A DNA stretch of 64,000 nt from Flammula alnicola (Eukaryota > Basidiomycota > Agaricomycetes > Agaricales > Strophariaceae): positions 62,001 through 126,000 of the forward strand of contig JADNRV010000063.1 in NCBI GenBank assembly GCA_015499995.1. Reading direction: 5' to 3'. Made by a program: the position numbers and the translations under genes. The notes beneath the pieces were generated by a model. That model was not told the origin of the DNA. It was given only the letters and a program-made list of their open reading frames with translations, and did no database searches. Below are positions 21,823-31,553 of this stretch, piece after piece; within the stretch, counting starts at the first letter, position 1, and each line of letters starts with the position of its first letter.

Positions 21823-22909
21823 CAGTACTTTGCTGTGCCCCACCTATTCTGGTTGGAATGACTGGAATCCAGTGGAATGGGACTGGAATCCAGTGGAATA
21901 GACTGGATTCCAGTGGAATAGACTGGATTCCAGTGGAATGAAACTGGAATGGACTGGAATGGGACCAAAATCCACTGGAATGGACGGGAATACATTGTAT
22001 TTTGTTTAATTTAGATGTCACATGTCACAGGCATTTGAATTTGTCAAAAAACATCACACCTCTCCTGTATCCCAAGCCTTTTGTCCAAAAACCACCCCAC
22101 AAAATCCAAATCTAAATATAGACATTTAGGGTGAAATCATCTAAAATAGGTTGCGAAAACCACAGGGTCCACCCTAATCTGGCAGGTGTCTGAAACCAAA
22201 AAATTCAGGCACAAGAGTCACATGTCACACAGGTGTGACATGTGCAAATTGACTCCTTTATATGCCTTATTTGTCTATTTGAGATACATATGTTATGTGA
22301 CTGACATGTGAGTGATTCAGGGTCAATAAGGTACCATCAGATTTAGCATTTTGAGGAGATTCTAAATATATCCATATTATGTGTCCCAGACAGGCAATAT
22401 TACCATATTTAGGCTGTTTTGAGGACCATGAGAATTTTATGCCTAAAAAAAGTAATTATAGCACCTGCTGTGAAACCTGTGTACCTTTAGAAATCATATG
22501 ATCTGCTGCTCTCATTGATGAGAAAACTGCAAAAAACTTGACCAAACCTGAGTCTTTTCAAAATCACCTACTCCAAATATTGAATTTCCTAATTGGGAAT
22601 ATATCTTGGCACACTATCCAATTTTATTTCAATACCACAGACAGGTACTGATGTCTATTTCTATATATAGACATCAGAAATCACCAAATCATAATGCATT
22701 TCTATTCCATTCCAGTGGAATATCTGGTTGTTCCATTCCAGCCATTCCACTCTTGTTGCATTCCAGTCAATATTCCAGTGGAATCTCGGAATTTGCCCCT
22801 TTTTCAAAAAATTTCAGAAATTTGGCAGGAGATTCCACCGGAATGGCCCTATATTCCACCGGATTCCACCGGATTCCGGTAGGAATAGGGGGGGCACAGC
22901 AAAGACCTC
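21823..22909. mobile_element. Family B element, copy B2
   Basis: Non-coding, 1,087 bp, nearly identical to B1 in reverse orientation. Ends are CAGTACTTTGCTGTGCCCC and GGCACAGCAAAGACCTC. The left flank is LINE ORF2 ending GATTGAAGC; the right flank is Copia gag. The two flanks do not match each other, so this copy has no target duplication of its own in the present arrangement. Confidence 0.85.
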
Positions 22910-23266
22910 GGAGAATAGATCATTATAGGCATTAAAGCGTGCGCCTGGACGCTTCTGCTGATGGATATCACGCAGAGTGGTCCAGATCTTGACCGGATCA
23001 TTCTTAATCCCATTAAAATGGATCTTCTGATCATCCTCTACAAGCATATACATCCATCCAGACGCTTTGTCTGATTTAAGCATCCAGTCATCAAATGCTT
23101 TGGTCTCCTCTGCTGTAGGGGTTGCAGGGAGTGTAGGCTTGGTGGATGTGCCATTTACAATGTGCCAGACGCTGTTTGCATGGAGCCAGGCCTGCATATC
23201 ACCAGACCAAGTGTTATAATTTAAAGCATTCAATTTGGCGAAATGAGGTGTGTTGGAAGAAGACAT
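22910..23266 (-). pseudogene. Copia gag fragment
   Basis: The minus strand from 23266 reads MSSSNTPHFAKLNALNYNTW then WLHANSVWHIVNGT, a Copia/UBN2-type gag N-terminus, and is truncated by B2 after NAYNDLFS. It is colinear with 35482-35840. PR, IN, RT and RNase H are missing. Confidence 0.85.
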
Positions 23267-23648
23267 GATTGTGTGAGATCCGTGAGGAGTAGAGAGTCGA
23301 GGGTTGGTAGGGATATGTGGAATGGTGTGGAGATGTGTGTAAACGAGTTGTACAGCGTTCCGTGAGCAGTAGGTGCAGCGAACTCAAAAAGAAGTAAAAG
23401 TGTAACTAGAGTATTCTACGCAAAACTAGATAAAAGTGTATGTAACTCAGAATCCGCACCGTTGTTCTGGGTGTAACTCAGCCCTAATGGCGTGCAAGCT
23501 CTTTCTTACTAGCAGCGGCAATGTAAGGCCGGGCCTGGCAAGGGTTGTACAAGACAAGAGCGGTAATATGCCTGATGAAAGCTATGTACCAATAGATTTC
23601 ATTCGCAAAACACCGATTTGAAGCGCTTAGAGCACGGGGCCTATAACC
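23267..23648 (-). other. Copia leader between 5' LTR and gag
   Basis: Untranslated leader, colinear with 35100-35481. It begins next to the LTR end with AGGTTATAGGCCCC, the position of a primer-binding site; the priming tRNA was not identified. Confidence 0.7.
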
Positions 23649-24054
23649 TGTTAAAGGTGGCGAGTGCGGGAACGTGTGAGGCAACTGTGTGCCAAGTATG
23701 AGCAACTCAGAGTGAGGGACAGAGGAGCTATAACAAGCTGAAGTCCAGAGTGAGTAACTGAGGACTTCTGGCAACTGACTAAAGTCTTATATACAAAAGA
23801 GAAAAGATCTAGAAAAGGCTAGAAATAGAATGTGATCATCAAGAATGATCTAGAACAGAAAAGATCTAGAAAAGGCTAGATATAGAATGTGATCATCAAG
23901 AATGATCTAGAAGAGTTTCCAATTTGGGAATGATAAGAATCTAATCTCCAACTGCACAACAAGTGAAAAGAAGGAAGTGCAGATAACAGATAAGATAGCA
24001 GATAAGATAAGATAAGATAAGATATCTTGGAGACGTGTGGAGGCAGTTTTAACA
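23649..24054 (-). mobile_element. Copia 5' LTR
   Basis: LTR of 406 bp with TGTTAAA...TTTAACA ends, read on the minus strand. It includes a (GATAA)n run near 23988-24025 and an internal duplication around GATCATCAAGAATGATCTAG that makes it longer than the 379-bp LTRs elsewhere. It inserted into LINE fragment E, whose sequence resumes at 24055. Confidence 0.85.
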
Positions 24055-24603
24055 GGGTGAACAATTGGGAGTTGCGACCGCCCGATTCAAGCCACGGCCC
24101 ACTGCGAACGGGGGACGGGCGGAGAGGATTACCCTTTAGATCCTCAAGTTCCAGAAAATTGGAGCCAAGTAAGAAAGGCTGCTCGTCGACTGATGTCTTC
24201 CAGACAGCCCTCGTAGTTTGCTCAGCCTTGGCCTTAAGCCAGGCGACCGATAGAGGAGTATCCGGAGTGACGTGCACTTCTGGAAACCCCGCAACAAGGT
24301 CGTGAGCCTCCTGATGCGAGATTATTTTCTCGATTAGCTTGCTACAGGTGTTCAGGAGAACAATCGGCCTGAACGCCTTAGGTGCAGAGTAAGAGGGCTC
24401 GTTTGGCTTTGGGATAATAACCGAAGTAGACTCGTTAAAAACTGACAGCCAATAGCCCACACGCATGCAGGCATTGGCAATCGCAAGCAGGACTTCAACA
24501 GAGTGATCATCCCGACGTACTATCCCCTTCAGGTGGGACCAATTGATATGATCCGGACTGGGAGCAGACAGACCAGAACATGCAGAGAGAACCTCGGTGA
24601 GTT
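24055..24603 (-). pseudogene. LINE fragment E with large in-frame internal deletion
   Basis: On the minus strand the start of RT (ELTEVLSACSG, DHINWSHLKG, KAFRPIVLLNTCSKLIEKIIS) is joined directly to late RNase H-region sequence (HQEAHDLVAGFPEV...GPWLESGG). The finger-palm region including YVDD and most of RNase H is missing. The frame stays open across the joint. The fragment is cut on its left by the Copia LTR and on its right by the poly(A) tail of LINE copy D. Confidence 0.8.
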
Positions 24604-24821
24604 TTTTTTTTTTTTGTTTTTTTGTTTTTTTTTTTAATTCAACAATTTTATACCAGTGTACGAAAACAGTCTGGTCTCTACATAATACAAACAACCCAGC
24701 CGGTATACTAAGTGTCTGTAAAAGTAAAAGTTGAGCTCAACGGCGAGCATGCGGCGCGGGCAAGACGGCGCAGCCGCCCAACACCCAGAAAGCTTGGCTT
24801 ACACCAAGAGAAAGCCTAATG
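24604..24821 (-). mobile_element. LINE copy D 3' end with poly(A) tail
   Basis: T-runs at 24605-24633 are the poly(A) tail on the minus strand. The following sequence is the LINE 3' UTR up to the Copia solo LTR. It continues at 25206. Confidence 0.85.
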
Positions 24822-25200
24822 TGTTAAAACTGCCTGCACATGTCTCCAAGTTATCTTATCTTATCTTATCTTATCTCTTATCTTATCTCTTATCTGCACT
24901 TCCTCCTTTTCACTTGTTGTGCATTTGTAGATTAGATTCTTATCAAGTTCTAGATCATCTCCAGATCATCTCCAGATGCTTTCTGGATCCTTTCTATTTA
25001 GTATATAAAGTCTTTTGACATTTGCCAGAAGTCCTTAGTTACTCACTCTGGACTTCAGGCAAGTAGTTAGTATTTTGCCCAATACAGTTAGTTACTCACT
25101 CTGGACTTCAGCTTACTATAGCTCCTGTGTCCCTTGCTCCGAGTTGCTCATATTAGGCGCACAGCTGTGTCACACGTTCCCGCGCTTGCCACCTTTAACA
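24822..25200 (+). mobile_element. Copia solo LTR
   Basis: A 379-bp LTR with TGTTAAAAC...CCTTTAACA ends, flanked by the 5-bp duplication TAATG (24817-24821 and 25201-25205) in the LINE 3' UTR. It holds (TTATC)n near 24843-24890 and a TATATAAAG promoter-like box near 25006. No internal region is present, so it is a recombination product. Confidence 0.9.
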
Positions 25201-25205
25201 TAATG

Positions 25206-25542
25206 TTGGCGTTGTTAACACTACCAACGTATGGCACATAAGATTTGGGATGGACAGGGGGATCACCCAGACGTGAGCAGAGCCTGCCTGGCTCTCCCCG
25301 ATTAAATGGTAAAATCAACGTGGTCATAGCTAAGCAAGGCCCAAAGGCCCCACCGCCGTCCACCAAGCCGGGTCCTGAACAATGGTTCGGACGAGCCGCC
25401 CACGAGGGCCGACAAGCCAGATCTGGGACGACCAGACCCCGAGCCCCTTGCGGAACCCGGCGGACACCGAACAAACACCTGTGAGCAGCAGGTCTTGGGC
25501 CGCAGCCCCGCCCGCCCCAGGATTACCCCCACCCAAAGTCCC
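25206..25542 (-). other. LINE copy D 3' UTR
   Basis: Colinear with 11041-11370. It contains no gene. Confidence 0.75.
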
Positions 25543-26640
25543 TCATCCGACTCCAGCGGGGTGCTGTTTGAAGAAGAACACCGTAGGGTGCTCCAACAAA
25601 TATGTCGCCAGCTCTGAAATGCATTCCGGCTTCCGGCGAGTCCAAGGCTGTTTCTTGCACTTGAATATGTGGGCGCGGGTCTGAGGGTAAACCCCACACT
25701 CGCAACGGAGGGCCCGAGGGTCATCGATTTTGAACCGCTCGTAGTACGAGCTGATTGGAGCATGATTCGTAATTAAACGGCACATGCGGGCAAAGAGCTG
25801 AGAGCTCTGACCGCCTACAAGAAGCCAAGGCCCGCCTTTGATGGGTGTTGGCTTGAGGGACTCACCTCTGTTCCAGTCCTTAAGATCCATAAACTGGGAC
25901 CCAAGATAAAGAGGACGCTCCTGGACCTCATTGGCCCAGTGTTTCCATGACAACTTGTCTTCGTCTTTGCGAAGATAATCAAGAGAGAGTTGAGAGTCAA
26001 GCCCAGCGAGAACACCAGGCCTGCCCACGACAAGGTCATGAGCCTCTTGATGGATGCCCCACTCCAGATCGGAGAGAGACTCGACAAATTCGACCCTATG
26101 GTTTGGGGATCTCTCAAACCATGGCTCAAGTAAAAGACACACCAACAGCGATACATGCTGAAAGGAATGTGGAGAGGGATCAACGGCAAGCCGTGCAGCA
26201 TGCATGGCATTCGTAAAAATAACGACACGATTAACATCGGGATACCGAATGGCATTCGCGATGGCAATCCTGACAGCAAAGAGCTCTGCATCAGTGCTAG
26301 TAGCCCTGCCAGCAGAGTGGGATCCAGAATAAACCTGGCCACCCTCCCGTTTGATAACAACACCAGTAGCGACCTGCCACGGGCCTGGAGGCGCGCTGCC
26401 GTCTACTCCAGCATAGATAGAATGAGGCTCGTCGTCGAGCTTCTCGACGAGCTTGTTAAGCATGATCTTCCATGCTGCATCAGGGTCTGCTGCATTGGAA
26501 AATCGGGGGAATTGAGTCCACTTGAACCGGTCAGAGAACCGATCCAATAGATGATGACCAGGTCGAGCCTCTGGAGCAAAAGGCTCCATAGGCTCGATCC
26601 TGAGAGGGAGACCATATGTGTTCTCCATGACAGCGCCGAG
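25543..26640 (-). pseudogene. LINE copy D ORF2 C-terminal part (RNase H)
   Basis: An open frame read from 26640 with MENTYGLPLRIEPMEPFAPE, RNase H motifs YAGVDGSAPPG, TDAELFAV and VIFTNAMHAA (the third acidic residue is changed from Asp to Asn), then AHDLVVGRPGVL and the CECGVYPQTRAHIFKCKK finger, ending HPAGVG-stop. It is the best preserved C-terminal part in the window. It is separated from its RT half by the hAT transposon. Confidence 0.85.
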
Positions 26641-27335
26641 TAGGGAATGGCACGGGTCACCCATGGGTCTTTTTCTACTGACCCGCACCCTTACCCACAT
26701 GTACCCATACCCGTACACCCATGGGTTTGTTATCTACGGGTGCATGGGTATCAACGGGTCACCTGGGCCGAGACCCTAACCTTAGGGCAATTTGGTGACA
26801 TCGTTGATGCATGACGGCTCATTCTCACGAGCGTCGAGCACCGAGATTGTTCGCTCCCACCACTTCTAGCACCCGCTGCGACCTCCTCTGCGATCTCCCC
26901 AACCTGCCATCCCTCGTCCTCGCTGTCAGCAGCTACACCAACGTTCTGGCGGTCGCTGTCACGGGTGAGAGCAGCGGAAGGAAGGAAGGAAGGTCGGGGT
27001 AGCTGCGATTCAGAAAGCCGCACGAGACCGATCGTCAGTGAGTTTTTCATTCGTTTATGCATTCGGAGGTGGGCGTGTACTTACCGCTCGTGCTTTGTAC
27101 GCTACTTAGATAGTCGATGACAAGATCGGCAGGGCTGGGCTGGGCACACTCGAGGTATGCACGTATTTCATTCGTCGATAGTCACCTTTTAACGTCGACA
27201 GAACCAGCAACCCCGCCCGCCACCTGCGAGATGATGCTGCATGGGGCGAGCATTGTGGGACTGCACGCGGTCTCCCTCTTTGGCTTGCGGTATCACCTTC
27301 TGCATTCACAGCACAGTAGGAAGTAACCAGCGGCC

Positions 27336-28050
27336 ATGGCAGCGCTGTCTACCCGGCTCCGTTCACTTCGACACCCCCCGATCGACTTCTTCCTCGACAC
27401 CAATGCCTTCGCCTTCCAGTGGTTCCACACCCAGGCCCACCCCCAGCTCGCCACAACCACCCTCCCCTCTCCAGCCCCCCAAGACGTTCTCGCGCGCCAA
27501 GGAGCTGCACACCATCGCATCCGAGATGCTCGACATCGCGGAAAAGCTCGACCTGCCCTCTGAGTGCGAGACGTGGCAACGTGGGCGGACAGCGTGTTCA
27601 GCCAGATGAAGACAGAGGTGGACATGGACGCGTGGCGCGCGGACATCACCTTTGCGCGGGGGCGGTGTAACCTAGTCGTTGGGTCGGCCAAGGCAGAGGA
27701 GCTGGAGGCGCGGATCGAGGCGGAGGATGAGAGCATGTATGATTGTGAGGACGCGATTGATGGGCGGGATGTGGTGCAGCTCGCTGTCACGTATTTGGAG
27801 AAGGCGAGGGAGGTGTTGGTGGGGCGCGGGGAGGAGGCGGAGGCGGAGGGGTGTGCGCCTGCGTCCACATCCACGTTGGCTGCAGTGTCGGTGGTTCAGC
27901 ATGCAGGCTCTGCGACTTCCGCTGCGGATAGGGAAGAGACTATCGCTGAGCTTGGGACGCTCCTGGTCGAGGCGCTGATTACCCTGGCGAATCTGACCAA
28001 GTTGAAGGATGCAACGGAGAGGGAGGCGCTTTATTCAAGGGTGCAGAATA
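27336..28050 (+). pseudogene. Host gene fragment captured in hAT (TPR-like, possibly ETT1 family)
   Basis: Two frames must be joined near 27570: one with AKELHTIASEMLDIAEKLDL, the next with WADSVFSQMKTEVDMDAWRA, ARGRCNLVVGSAKAEELEAR, VQLAVTYLEKAREVLVG and AELGTLLVEALITLANL. The helical, Ala/Leu/Glu-rich pattern resembles TPR repeats and recalls the translation-termination enhancer Ett1, but this is from memory of the family and only moderately sure. It is convergent with the transposase gene and ends just before that gene's stop. GC content and codon use look host-like rather than transposon-like. Confidence 0.5.
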
Positions 28051-28065
28051 CAGTCATTGTATGTA

Positions 28066-31000
28066 TTACAGTACTATTTTATCCCATCCTTCATCAAGTT
28101 CCACCTCATCATCACCCTCGACATCGGGAAGGCGCGAAGCAGCAAGTACATCCGAGTCATGAATCTGCCCACGTAAACTCCAATTGCCTACACATATCTG
28201 TGCACGAGTTGACTGTGCGGAGAGCCTGTTACGAACATAAGGAAGGAAAAGCCGGCCACAGCTGAAAACACGTTCTACGTCAACGGAAGTGGCTATAAAA
28301 AGTATGGTCAGTTACATAGACAAAATGAACAATAACCGACATACCTGGAATGCTTAAGTAGTCTAGGGCCATGCGCGAGAGACACGGGAACATCGCACGG
28401 CGCTCTGTCCACCAATGAAGAACGTTGTTGACAGCTTCCATCCCAGTAGATAAATAGCGGTCAATCTCGCTTGCTGTGGCAGTTTGTGGCGTCAAGGAGG
28501 GCGTCTGGAGGATTTTGTCGAATATGTTTGAAACCTTTGTCGACTTCGTTAACGTTGGAGCAAGTATATTAGACATGACAAATTACAATAGACGATAAAG
28601 AAAACATACCTTTGACCCAGCTGGTTGTACCTGATCTGCCACCGGAGATGTTCCTCTGTCATCTTCCTCATACTTGTCTCGAAATTCAGTTCGGACGAGT
28701 TCTTCAGCAACGTCGATCCATGTCTGCTCCCATTTAGCTGTCTCGAAATACTTCAGCTTGTACTGCGGGTGAAGAACTAGACAAATACGATCAGAAATGC
28801 TCGAAGTAATGGAAAAATACTCACTCATAGCAATTCTGTATGCCTCAGAATCATCTGTTCGTGAGTAGTATCGATTGAGAGTCTTTTTCGCCAGTCCAAG
28901 GGCAGCACGGATTGCTGGAGAGTACGTATTGTCGTTGGCTTGGGCAGTTAAACGATCATTGATGTGATCCATTACTGGAATCACATTGGCGAGGTTAGGA
29001 GTGGCGCGAGAGAAGAATTGGGTTGCATGTTTTATGAGCTAGACAAAATCGAGAGGAAGGAAAGCAAGTTGAATGAGGCGAGAGTTAGAATCACTAATCA
29101 TTCCGCGGATTGCACAGCCACATACCATTAGCACATCGTTCAACTGGCGGACGATTTCCCACTCTTCTTCATTAAGTTCCAACTCCCTCAGCTCGTTCTT
29201 GCGCTCCGCTGTGAATTTCTCCACAACCGGACGATATTCGAGCACAAATGTCAGCATATCGTATGTCGAATTCCATCTTGTTGTTACATCACGAGGAATT
29301 AACTGTTCTGATAGGTTTTGACCATGTACGCACTCTTTCCAAGCCGGAAGCAAGAGTGTCGTCAAGTTAATGACCTTGAATGCAAGTTTCCGTATCTATG
29401 ATGGGTTTTTGAGTGGTAAGTAATGACTTCTGCATCACGCAAAGAACGCACCTTCACTAGAACCATCTTTACAGGATGGGTGGATTTATCCAAAACATCA
29501 CGCTCTGCTTGAGATAACGCTGCCCGCTCATCGACCCACCCATCGACATCGTCGTCTGGCACCGCATTTCCGTCATCCACCTCCTCAAGCAGCCTTTCTC
29601 GTGTGACTCGATCCTCGTACTCCATGTCTCCTGCAAGCTCAACGAGTTCGTCATCGTCGTCAGTGCCGGGCACTCCAGTAGTTTTCTTTTGTATGTCGAA
29701 TTGTTTTACTAGCGTGCGAGCGACAAGATTATTAACGTGCAGGAAACAGCGTGTATGATTCACAGCTGAGAAGTCGGGCAGGAGGATCTCGAGCTCGCTA
29801 ATCATTACATCATTATTGGATGTGTTGTCGCATGTAATGCTCAGCACCTAATACATTCTTGTAAGTGCATCGTCTACATGTTTCCAAGCTTCAAGCTGAC
29901 AATACCTTATGCTCAATCCCGAACTCCTTCAGAATTTCGTAGAATGCCTCTGCAAGATTAACACCACTGTGCGACTATATATACAATCAAGTAAGTCTCG
30001 ATGCCCATGTGCATGTTGATAGAATAATTGAACTAACCTTTGCGACTTCCACCACATCCAGTATGAGACAAACTGGCTCGCCTACATGCTCGAAGTGTAC
30101 AGTGACTGCTACGTAAGCCCGGTGGTTTGGCGATGTCCAAGCATCAGTTGCAAAATGCAATTTTCCGTCATGTTTCTAGTACGTATATTAGTCACTGGTC
30201 CATATTAAAGATTTATATCAATAATTACCCGCAGCATAGCCGCAATGCGTTGACGTGAACGTGCGAACACCATGCAAACATCACGGGAGACAGTACTTGG
30301 GGACGGTAAGTAATATTCGGGTCGTCCAGTCTTCATTAAGCTTTTAAAACCTCGATCTTTTACTATGGTATAGGGCCGTGCATTCTCCGTAACCCAACGA
30401 ACAATTTCTGCGCTGCGCTAATGTAAGTTACTGTTATGCGATTAAGATATGAGACTAACCACGTTTCATGTTTAGTGTGTTGACGGTGGGAGAATGACAC
30501 CTTCCCTTTGCCCTTTACCAGAAATGCTTCAGCAATTGAGCCGTCCTTCGCCTTTGCGAGTGCCTCTCGGGCGTCATCAACATTCCTTGCATTCATTGCC
30601 AGCTTTACCACGTCCTCCCCCCAGCATGTCTTTGTGTGCCGATGTAAGTTGCCAGTCGATGTTGCATCTTTTGTATCCAAGTAACGACGGATAGTTTTTT
30701 TGCAAGATTTTTTGAAGCAATGAAACTCGTGAAAGCGTCGGCCGTTTTCGTGATCAATTATGGGCACGGGGTGCCAAAATGCGTATATAGGTGTGTTCCA
30801 GCTTTGCATCATCCACTCTAAAAAAAGTTAATATCTACTTACCTCTAGGGATATTTGTTACTTACCTAGCTCGGCATCTGCTGCCTCTGCTGGTGCTTCA
30901 AGAACCTGAACCTCGTCACCATCATCTTCCTCGTGGTCGTCGTTGTCATCTTCATCAATCTCAATCACTGTTGGCTGTTTTGATGGATCTCCGCGCTTCT

Positions 31001-31320
31001 TGGTGGCCGGTGCCTGTGGTTGACTAGTTGTCGGCTCTGATGACTTGGTGAGTTTTGATGCCGTGGTCGTCTTTGCCTTTTTAGCTGATGGAATCTATAT
31101 TAGATAGAGTTAGCGAGTCAGTTCTGAAGGAATCTCATGTAGATCATACCTCCGTTAGGGATTCTTTGCTCGGTGATGGTGCGATAATCTTTTTCTTGCC
31201 GGGCATTCGGGGTCGTTTGGCACTCAGACTTTTAATGGCCCCGGCAACTGCAGCCTTGACAGTTGGTATGCGCCCTGAACGTGTGGGATTGCCGGTTACT
31301 GTTTTTTCGGTGCTATCCAT
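28066..31320 (-). CDS. hAT transposase, 12 exons, 870 aa
   Basis: The cut-and-paste transposase. Exons on the minus strand: 31320-31150, 31094-30866, 30817-30460, 30412-30229, 30175-30038, 29974-29906, 29847-29452, 29395-29126, 29038-28825, 28776-28610, 28534-28345 and 28292-28066. They total 2,613 bp, exactly 871 codons including the stop, with GT-AG introns of about 50-75 bp. Domains in order: basic/acidic N-terminus; BED-type zinc finger (HCFKKSC ... HRHTKTC); catalytic block 1 (FATDAWTSPNHRAY); ITCDNTSNNDV with the next acidic residue; an acidic insert; RDVTTRWNSTYDM; and the hATC dimerisation region (LHWWTERRAMFPCLSRMALD, then SVDVERVFSCGR). I saw no stop or frameshift. Exon borders were chosen by eye. 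Confidence 0.88.
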
Positions 31321-31553
31321 GTTGTAAATAGAGTTTTCGTGTGAAGTAGAGTCGATTTTCGATAGTTGTTTGCAGTGCACAAATTTTTATATTGTGTGGC
31401 TTGGTTCTATATAGGTAATTTTACATAATCAATGTCTTTTTTGTGACATGGGTAATGCCGGGTCATGGGTATGGGAGTGATGACCCGCACCCATACCCAC
31501 CAGCACCCATACCCATGACCCGTGCGGGTTGGGTGTACCCGTGCTATTCCCTA

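Larger units (their letters stand above)
26641..31553 (-). mobile_element. hAT DNA transposon, apparently intact
   Basis: A 4,913-bp element flanked by the exact 8-bp duplication GCGCCGAG (26633-26640 and 31554-31561) within LINE copy D. Terminal inverted repeats start TAGGGAATGGCACGGGT and TAGGGAATAGCACGGGT. Both subterminal regions carry many ACCCGYACCC/TACCCA words, probable transposase-binding repeats. It contains a full-length transposase gene (minus) and a host gene fragment (plus). The intact duplication and open transposase suggest a recent insertion. Confidence 0.93.

Noticed and set aside
23988..24025. (GATAA)n and (TTATC)n tracts as a CRISPR-like or telomeric array
   Set aside because: They are short runs inside the Copia LTRs and have no spacers.
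26680..26740. TACCCA/ACCCGC words near the hAT ends as interstitial telomere repeats
   Set aside because: The words differ from TTAGGG/CCCTAA and occur only subterminally in the hAT element, so transposase-binding repeats are more likely.
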